Source of the DNA: Delta-02 sp964513565 | GTDB lineage: Bacteria; Desulfobacterota; Syntrophorhabdia; Syntrophorhabdales; Syntrophorhabdaceae | Direction: 5' to 3' | DNA: 64,000 nucleotides | NCBI GenBank assembly: GCA_964513565.1 | Contig: CAZENE010000009.1 | Location: 28,442 to 92,441 of the forward strand | Shown here: one piece after another, positions 58,748 through 64,000 of the stretch | Layout of the letters: every line of letters begins with the position of its first letter | Position numbering within the stretch: the stretch's first letter is position 1 | Made by a program: the position numbers and the translations under genes | Notes under the pieces: generated by a model | Databases searched by the model: none | Told to the model about the DNA's origin: nothing | The model's input: the letters and a program-made list of their open reading frames with translations, nothing else

Positions 58748-59854
58748 ATGGCAAGATTCAAGCTCTCGAACAAGGTAATGATCATAACGGTCGGGGCGGT
58801 AGCCGGCGCTCTTCTGGCCGCAGTCTTTGTCGGCATCCTGATAAAAGGTTTCAAGGGAAAAACGAGAATAACCTCGGCGTCGGCCGTATCTGAGAAACAG
58901 AGGGAAATATACGGGAAAGAGGTGCAGCCGGCAGGGGTAAAACCGGAACAGGCCGACGGCCGTTCCGGCAGTACCGTTGAGGACGCCATAAACAAGGAGA
59001 AAGACGCCATCTTGAAAAGTGACAGGGGCGGATTTGTCGGTGCGGTCGATGTGAAGAACGGCAGGAACGTGTCTCCTCAAGACGATTATGACCCCACGGC
59101 GCCGGCCGTCGAGACGGAGGCTCCAGGGATAATGACGGGTCAGACACACATGCCCCGCGGCTCTGAGGGCAGGGACAAGAAATCGGATCTCTATACATAC
59201 CTTTACAGTAAACGGGCGGCCGGCGGCTTTGTCGCCGTCAGGGAGGTAAAAGAGGGCAGGGGGGATACACCGGGCACGACAAATGGTCCGGCCGCACCCC
59301 AGGAAAAGCCGCCTGTGCCGATCGAATACTACAAACCGTATAGAGCCATAATCGACAGGACCTTTAACTCCGCAGGACAAAACGCGCCATTTGTCGGCGT
59401 TATGGACGGCCCGTTGCTGAAGGGCTGGAAGGCGGTGGGTAAAACGACCCCGAACTTTGAGGATCTGAGGTTTTATGTCGACATAACCGGCATGGTATCC
59501 CCGGACAGCAAGCCCTATCCCGTGAAAGGTTTCGTCACCTCGATAGACATGAGCGACGGGATCGTGTCGGCAGTCAGGCACGACGATGTGAAAGGCATGG
59601 CGGTCGCCAGCATTATGAAGGGCGCGGGCTCGTTCCTTGATGCGTACAGGTCGGACACGACGACGATCGAGGTGACGAGCGGCACCACGGTCACCGGTCA
59701 GACGAAGGTTGCGGACCGCGGGAAAGAGGCGGGCCTGGCGGCGGGATCCTCGATGTTCGATGACGTGAGCAGGAAAATAACGGACAAGGGCAAGAAACAG
59801 CCGACCATCATCGTGGAAAGGGGCGTGCCCGTTTACGTCTATTTCACGCCGTAA
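58748..59854 (+). CDS. dotG: DotG/IcmE (TraO)-like, VirB10-type channel protein
   Basis: 368 residues, ATG at 58748 after AGGGAAGGGG. One TM (VMIITVGAVAGALLAAVFVGILI) near residues 12-35 precedes a long, low-complexity periplasmic linker that includes two FVGAVDVKNGRN/FVAVREVKEGRG repeats. The C-terminal VirB10-like domain is in FNSAGQNAPFVGVMDGPLLKGW and ends in the phrase VERGVPVYVYFTP. This is the plan of DotG, which spans both membranes. It is shorter than Legionella DotG (1,048), like plasmid TraO proteins. Confidence 0.75.
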   Translation: MARFKLSNKVMIITVGAVAGALLAAVFVGILIKGFKGKTRITSASAVSEKQREIYGKEVQPAGVKPEQADGRSGSTVEDAINKEKDAILKSDRGGFVGAVDVKNGRNVSPQDDYDPTAPAVETEAPGIMTGQTHMPRGSEGRDKKSDLYTYLYSKRAAGGFVAVREVKEGRGDTPGTTNGPAAPQEKPPVPIEYYKPYRAIIDRTFNSAGQNAPFVGVMDGPLLKGWKAVGKTTPNFEDLRFYVDITGMVSPDSKPYPVKGFVTSIDMSDGIVSAVRHDDVKGMAVASIMKGAGSFLDAYRSDTTTIEVTSGTTVTGQTKVADRGKEAGLAAGSSMFDDVSRKITDKGKKQPTIIVERGVPVYVYFTP

Positions 59855-59878
59855 TAAGGAAAGCGAGGGTAACAAGGG

Positions 59879-60619
59879 ATGAAGGCGACAGGCATGAAAC
59901 GGTTAGCGACGTGGGCGGTCGTACTGGCAATCGCGTCTGTCCCCGCCGGGTGCAGGACAATGGCGCCTTCCTTCCTCAATATGGGAATCGCCGGGAACGA
60001 ATCGCCTCCAAGCGCAAACCGGGATACGATGTCAGCCACCCGGGAAGATATGAGAAAACTCATATCGGGCACCGATATACCCTTCTCGCGGTATCTCATC
60101 CGGGTCTCGGGAAAGAGTTTCCTTGTGGTGCCGGGGGCCTCGGGCGAGAAGCAGGATGGACTGAGCATTAAAGAATCCAAAGGCGGTCTCCTCGTCAGTC
60201 TTCCGTTTGACCTGGCCAGAGAAAACGGTCTTCACGAAAACACCGACACCGTCCCGATAACGGGCGGGCGGGCGTTCGGGGGGAAGGTTACCGTCCTGCC
60301 GGGAATTTATGAACCGGCGGCTTGCCTTCCATCCTGGGTTCCGGAAAAAGCGACCATGACTCTCGGAAGCACCGGAAAAATCGAATATTCGCTTACCGGC
60401 ACGTTCCGGGATGACACGGAAAAGCTTGTTAGCTTCATTCAAATTGAGAAGGCGCTCCGGGGAGCGACCGCTGACGTCATTGGGTATTTTGCCACCGTCC
60501 CGCAGTTGAAGAAACTGCTCGACCAGATAGAGGCGCCGGACCGCGAGAACCCCGATCTGGCGGTATTGGGCTCGTCGGGGCCAAATCCCTTCGCTCTTGT
60601 CATCGTAAGGAGAAATTGA
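59879..60619 (+). CDS. Putative lipoprotein, T4SS/pilus cluster
   Basis: 246 residues from the ATG at 59879; the ATG at 59894 would also work. The signal ends in ASVPAGCRTM, a lipobox-like Cys near residue 25. The mature part is strand-rich, with FLVVPGASGEKQDG and SLPFDLARENGLHENT. In IncI pilus operons the first gene (pilL) encodes a lipoprotein before the secretin, so a PilL-like role is possible. Family not confirmed. Confidence 0.6.
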   Translation: MKATGMKRLATWAVVLAIASVPAGCRTMAPSFLNMGIAGNESPPSANRDTMSATREDMRKLISGTDIPFSRYLIRVSGKSFLVVPGASGEKQDGLSIKESKGGLLVSLPFDLARENGLHENTDTVPITGGRAFGGKVTVLPGIYEPAACLPSWVPEKATMTLGSTGKIEYSLTGTFRDDTEKLVSFIQIEKALRGATADVIGYFATVPQLKKLLDQIEAPDRENPDLAVLGSSGPNPFALVIVRRN

Positions 60620-60620
60620 C

Positions 60621-61235
60621 ATGAAAATATCGAGCATGGCCCTGGCAACGGTTTTTCTTCTCGTCCTGTCATGGGTATTTCCGGCGGGATGGTCCCTGGC
60701 ACAGGAAAAAACGGTCAATATCATCGAAGAGTCCCTGGAGGACGCCTTTCTCGGTGCGAACCCGGAGAAGGTGAGGACAGACAGGGGAAAGGGGACAGGG
60801 GTCACCGCGCCGGGATTGCACAGGGACACAAAGCTGTCAGACAGCGAGAGATTGGGTGCCCTGATGGATGATACCCGGATAAAGGTCGTCAGGAACGCCG
60901 GGGCGTTAAAGAAAGCTGGTCCCGGGCCTTACGTTGTCGCAGTCTACAGGACCGGCGCCGCCATTTCCCCCAAACCTTCCAGGATCGCATGGGAGAAGAT
61001 AACAGGCGTGGTGGCGGCGGGGGAGGCGCCGGAGGTTGTCGTGTCCTCCCCGGGCAGCATCTTCGATATCAACGGGAATTCATACATCCTTTCCGAAACG
61101 GAAGAGGGGATAGCCCTCGGTTTTGTCACAAACGGCAGGAAAAGCTCGATCCTCATAGGGACCACAGAGGGTTCCTTCATAACGGCGGAAGGGTATGTAT
61201 GCCGCGTAAAGAGATACCGGGAGGGTTTGAAATGA
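60621..61235 (+). CDS. Secreted protein before secretin gene
   Basis: 204 residues, ATG at 60621 after AAGGAGA. Residues 1-28 are a signal peptide with cleavage-like GWSLAQE. A coiled, charged stretch follows and then a strand-rich C-terminal domain (SSPGSIFDINGNSYILSETEEG, SSILIGTTEGSFITAEGYVCRV). It overlaps the secretin gene as ATGA. Position fits a PilM-like or PilP-like accessory of a type IVB pilus. Confidence 0.6.
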   Translation: MKISSMALATVFLLVLSWVFPAGWSLAQEKTVNIIEESLEDAFLGANPEKVRTDRGKGTGVTAPGLHRDTKLSDSERLGALMDDTRIKVVRNAGALKKAGPGPYVVAVYRTGAAISPKPSRIAWEKITGVVAAGEAPEVVVSSPGSIFDINGNSYILSETEEGIALGFVTNGRKSSILIGTTEGSFITAEGYVCRVKRYREGLK

Positions 61236-62701
61236 GGAATAGACCGACGGTTTCATTCTGGCTCATTCTGTCCCTCGTGTGTTCCTTTACCGCCCTGTCC
61301 GCCGTCAGGGTCCTGTCCGCGGATAGTATTGACAAAAAAGAAGAATTCAAACGGGCGGTTCTGAAGGAGGCACTGGTCAAGGATCCCGCGCAGGACGGCG
61401 CAAAGGTGAGCGTCAACTTTAAAAACGCTCCGCTGACCGATGTCATTTTATCCCTAAGCCGTCAGGCGGGCAGAAGCATCGTGATCGACAAAAGCATAGA
61501 TGTGAGCAAGGCAAAGGTCACCTGCTTTTATTATGGAGCATCCTTCGAAGAGGCGCTCGACAGCGTGGTAGCCGGCCTCGACCTTGCCTACAGGGTGTCG
61601 GACGGCACGTATTTCATAACCGAATTCGAAGAGGCCATTCTCAATGTGAACGATATCTACGTCAAGCATAAGGAAGACACCAACACCACGTCTTCCGGCA
61701 CATCGAACACATCGCTGAATAGCGGCGGCAGTTTTGCGGCCGGGGGGATGGGAGGCTCCGGCATGGGCGGCAATTCGCCTTCTTCCTCGGGCTCCAATAA
61801 CCAGACGAGCAGCGAGCATTCGGACAGGGAGATAGACAAGATGCTTATCTCCATCAAACCAATCCTGTCCGGCAAAGGTGTTATCACGAAGATGTCTTCG
61901 GGGTTTATCTATGTCCGGGACATCCCCTCGCGTATCAAGATGGTCAGGGAGATGATAAGGCTCGACGATGCCAGGCGCACGACGATCATGATGAAGATCT
62001 CACTCCTTAGGATCGATTACAAAGACGAATACGAATCGGGGATCAACTGGTGGGCCCTCCTGAAAAAGTCCTCCGGCCCGACGGTCGAGGTGAGCTCCAA
62101 CTTCATGGGCTCGAGAATCGGAGGCGCGACGGGCAAAGTGGCGGCACTTACTATAACCGATACCGATCTGACGGCCGTCATCAAGGCGCTGGAGAACTAC
62201 GGGACCGTGAATGTGGTCCAGACCTGGGAGACACGCGCCGTATCGGGAGCGACGCTGCCTTTCTTTATGTACCAGACCATCTGGTACAGCACGGGCAGTA
62301 TCGTCCAGGTCGTAAACAACCAGACCATCACCACGCCTCAGATGGAAAGCACCGAGGTGGGGCTCAAATTGACGATGAACCCCATGAAGATGGAAAAGGG
62401 AAAATCATACCTCGTAAATACATCGATCGACCTCAGCAATCTTCTCGGGTACCAGAGAGTCGGCGAACTGGAAATGCCGAATATCGAGAGAAACTACGTC
62501 TCGATCCCGATCAGGATGTCTGTCGGGGAGACGGTCGCTATATCCGGGTTCAAGATCAGGAAGACAGACAAACAGAGACTGGGGATCCCTTTTCTCGTTA
62601 GAATCCCGGTACTCTCCTATCTGTTCGGTTACAGCAGCGCCCTGGACAATACCTCTGAACTGACCGTGGTCATTACGTTCAGCGAAGAGACAGGGGCTTA
62701 A
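61232..62701 (+). CDS. Type IVB-pilus-like outer-membrane secretin
   Basis: 489 residues from the ATG at 61232. A signal peptide precedes an N-terminal STN-type domain (VSVNFKNAPLTDVILSLSRQ and GRSIVIDKSIDVSKAKV) near residues 50-100. A Gly- and Ser-rich insertion over residues 150-190 follows. The secretin core includes ISIKPILSGKGVI, TSIDLSNLLGYQRVG and the end signature GIPFLVRIPVLSYLFGYS. Secretins form the outer-membrane channel for pili; PilN of IncI R64 is the closest functional comparison. It is flanked by small secreted proteins and a PilO-like gene. Confidence 0.88.
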   Translation: MRNRPTVSFWLILSLVCSFTALSAVRVLSADSIDKKEEFKRAVLKEALVKDPAQDGAKVSVNFKNAPLTDVILSLSRQAGRSIVIDKSIDVSKAKVTCFYYGASFEEALDSVVAGLDLAYRVSDGTYFITEFEEAILNVNDIYVKHKEDTNTTSSGTSNTSLNSGGSFAAGGMGGSGMGGNSPSSSGSNNQTSSEHSDREIDKMLISIKPILSGKGVITKMSSGFIYVRDIPSRIKMVREMIRLDDARRTTIMMKISLLRIDYKDEYESGINWWALLKKSSGPTVEVSSNFMGSRIGGATGKVAALTITDTDLTAVIKALENYGTVNVVQTWETRAVSGATLPFFMYQTIWYSTGSIVQVVNNQTITTPQMESTEVGLKLTMNPMKMEKGKSYLVNTSIDLSNLLGYQRVGELEMPNIERNYVSIPIRMSVGETVAISGFKIRKTDKQRLGIPFLVRIPVLSYLFGYSSALDNTSELTVVITFSEETGA

Positions 62702-62706
62702 GAAAC

Positions 62707-63825
62707 GTGCTCGTGCGGTTCGACAATTATAATGACAACGTCGTTTACGATTTTACCGGGGGAAGGTTTCTCGATCAGAGGGAGTCTCGGGGCGCGAAGG
62801 GCACCCTGCCTTTCTGTGTGACATCGACGATAAAAAGGCTCAAACCCGGTACGAAGATAAGCCGCAAGGTAGGGGAACAGTGGATAGGCACACAGAAGGT
62901 GAGCATGGCCTTTCTTCTCGGGAGCTACCTTCTCAAGACAGGCAAGAGCCGCCTCGCGGTCTTTCTCAAGAAAAGCGACAAAAACTACATATTTGTTGAG
63001 ATCAGCATTACCCAGAACGCGGTTATCGCTTCCTATAAATGGATTACCGATACCCCCCAGGATTTTCTCGCCCTGGAGGGCAAGTCGTACGACGTCATTC
63101 TGGGTGAACCCGGGGTCGCGACGGAACTTCTCGACTGGGCAAAAATGGCCAAGGAGTTCTCCCATGCGGCCAGACCCCTGCATATGGTCATAGCGCTCAT
63201 CGTGATAACAGGGCTCATGATGGGCGGGCTCTACATGTCGGGCGTAACCGGCAAGAAAAAAGTCGTGCCGAAGAGCACGGCAGCCGGGTTGGAAAAGGAA
63301 AAACCGCCGTTATCGAAAGGGGAGACGAAGATACTGTCGCTCTTGCTTACCCGGGAGATGCTGCAGGAATACAAGATGGTTGCAGATAGTCTGCATTCTG
63401 TGCCGGACATCGCAATAAAAAGTGCGGCGATCACGATAAATCCACACGGGCCGCACGAGGTGCAGGCGAGTCTGACGGTGATATATGAGTCGATCTACCC
63501 GTATCCGGGCTCGAAACAGGAAGGGGACTTGTTCACCACGCAGGATGAGAAAAGGATTACGAAAGAACGCAAGGATATACCCACCGCCTCGCCCCTCATC
63601 GAGGCCGTTAAAGAAGGACGCCTGGCGGCACTGGAGGCCCTCATCGATTCTGGTAACGTCACGGCCCGGGACACCAACGGATGGAAGTTCTCGGTGGTGA
63701 TTGAAAATGACTACAGGGCAGTGGTAGAGCTGCTCGACTCAATTTACATGTCCCCCGTTGCCATCAACAGCCTGGTGATGGACGAGGCGTCCGCAAGGGG
63801 CGATCTCTTCCTGCACAGCCTGTAG
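62707..63825 (+). CDS. PilO-like type IVB pilus protein (tentative)
   Basis: 372 residues from the GTG at 62707. A cytoplasmic N-terminal domain of about 165 residues is followed by one membrane segment (LHMVIALIVITGLMMGGLYM) and a periplasmic C-terminal domain. A central TM and position right after the secretin match PilO of IncI thin-pilus operons, but sequence similarity to that family was not verified. Start chosen 5 bp after the secretin stop, close to a weak AAG site. Confidence 0.5.
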   Translation: MLVRFDNYNDNVVYDFTGGRFLDQRESRGAKGTLPFCVTSTIKRLKPGTKISRKVGEQWIGTQKVSMAFLLGSYLLKTGKSRLAVFLKKSDKNYIFVEISITQNAVIASYKWITDTPQDFLALEGKSYDVILGEPGVATELLDWAKMAKEFSHAARPLHMVIALIVITGLMMGGLYMSGVTGKKKVVPKSTAAGLEKEKPPLSKGETKILSLLLTREMLQEYKMVADSLHSVPDIAIKSAAITINPHGPHEVQASLTVIYESIYPYPGSKQEGDLFTTQDEKRITKERKDIPTASPLIEAVKEGRLAALEALIDSGNVTARDTNGWKFSVVIENDYRAVVELLDSIYMSPVAINSLVMDEASARGDLFLHSL

Positions 63826-63842
63826 GGGGCAGGAGAACCGGT

Positions 63843-64000
63843 ATGGAGATGAACCTGTTAAATAAAGACAAGAGGCATGGCGGCATTACTGGCGACGAAG
63901 GAAAAAAGAAGGAAAAAAAAGGTTTCTTCGGCCTTGGGATCACAAAGAAGCTGAAGACTCATTCTCACCCGGATCCCGTCGATGGCCCCCCGGATGCGAT
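63843..64000 (+). CDS. Start of next pilus-cluster gene, partial
   Basis: ATG at 63843 after GGGGGCAGGAG, open to the window end, 52 codons. The visible part is very basic and Gly-rich (NLLNKDKRHGGITGDEGKKK, GFFGLGITKKL) and likely a disordered N-terminus. In IncI pilus operons PilP and the PilQ ATPase follow PilO, so either is possible. Nothing else can be said. Confidence 0.5.
   Translation, partial: MEMNLLNKDKRHGGITGDEGKKKEKKGFFGLGITKKLKTHSHPDPVDGPPDA

Overview
The window looks like part of a large self-transmissible element (plasmid or integrative conjugative element) from an anaerobic, deltaproteobacterium-like aromatic degrader, for example of the Syntrophorhabdus type. The host guess is inference from gene content: a 4-hydroxybenzoyl-CoA-reductase-type enzyme, an aryl-CoA ligase and a sigma-54 two-component system. 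I saw no rRNA, tRNA, CRISPR array or complete insertion sequence.

Layout. (1) 1-11.8 kb, mostly minus strand: a DUF2201-type metallopeptidase (partial) with a MoxR-type AAA ATPase, a lytic transglycosylase with two small secreted proteins, several unrecognised soluble proteins, an SbcC-like ATPase and topoisomerase III. (2) 11.9-15.0 kb, plus strand, from a sigma-70-like promoter: a two-TM protein, a divergent sigma-70-region-2-like protein and a ParB-domain protein. (3) 15.4-28.6 kb: a divergent intergenic region rich in palindromes, then a replication and maintenance operon (two related winged-helix initiator-like proteins, a helicase-loader-like protein, a DinG-family helicase, ORFans and a second ParB). 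(4) 28.7-32.4 kb: a DotL/TrbC-like coupling ATPase, a small protein and an SbcD-like nuclease. (5) 32.4-43.0 kb: a block unlike its surroundings, with gene remnants (one an IS3-family OrfA start) at its left edge, a PAS histidine kinase, an NtrC-family regulator broken by a 100-N gap, a sigma-54 promoter, hcrBCA-like genes, a CoA ligase and an SLC13-type transporter, closed by a terminator. (6) 43.4-64 kb: a Dot/Icm (IncI, MPF-I) type IV secretion cluster with DotI, DotH, DotC, DotB, DotO and DotG counterparts, topoisomerase I, a candidate HUH relaxase, and then a type IVB-pilus-like secretin and PilO-like protein running off the right end.

How it fits together. The initiator operon copies the element, the ParB proteins would support maintenance, and the candidate relaxase, coupling protein, secretion channel and pilus would move it. 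The cargo block would let the host import an aromatic acid, activate it with CoA and reductively dehydroxylate it, under a local sigma-54 switch. A 7-base signal, GCTATTT, lies in front of at least nine transcription units of the element and always points at the gene. Because the element also encodes a sigma-like protein from a conventional promoter, a dedicated regulatory cascade is a reasonable but unproven idea.
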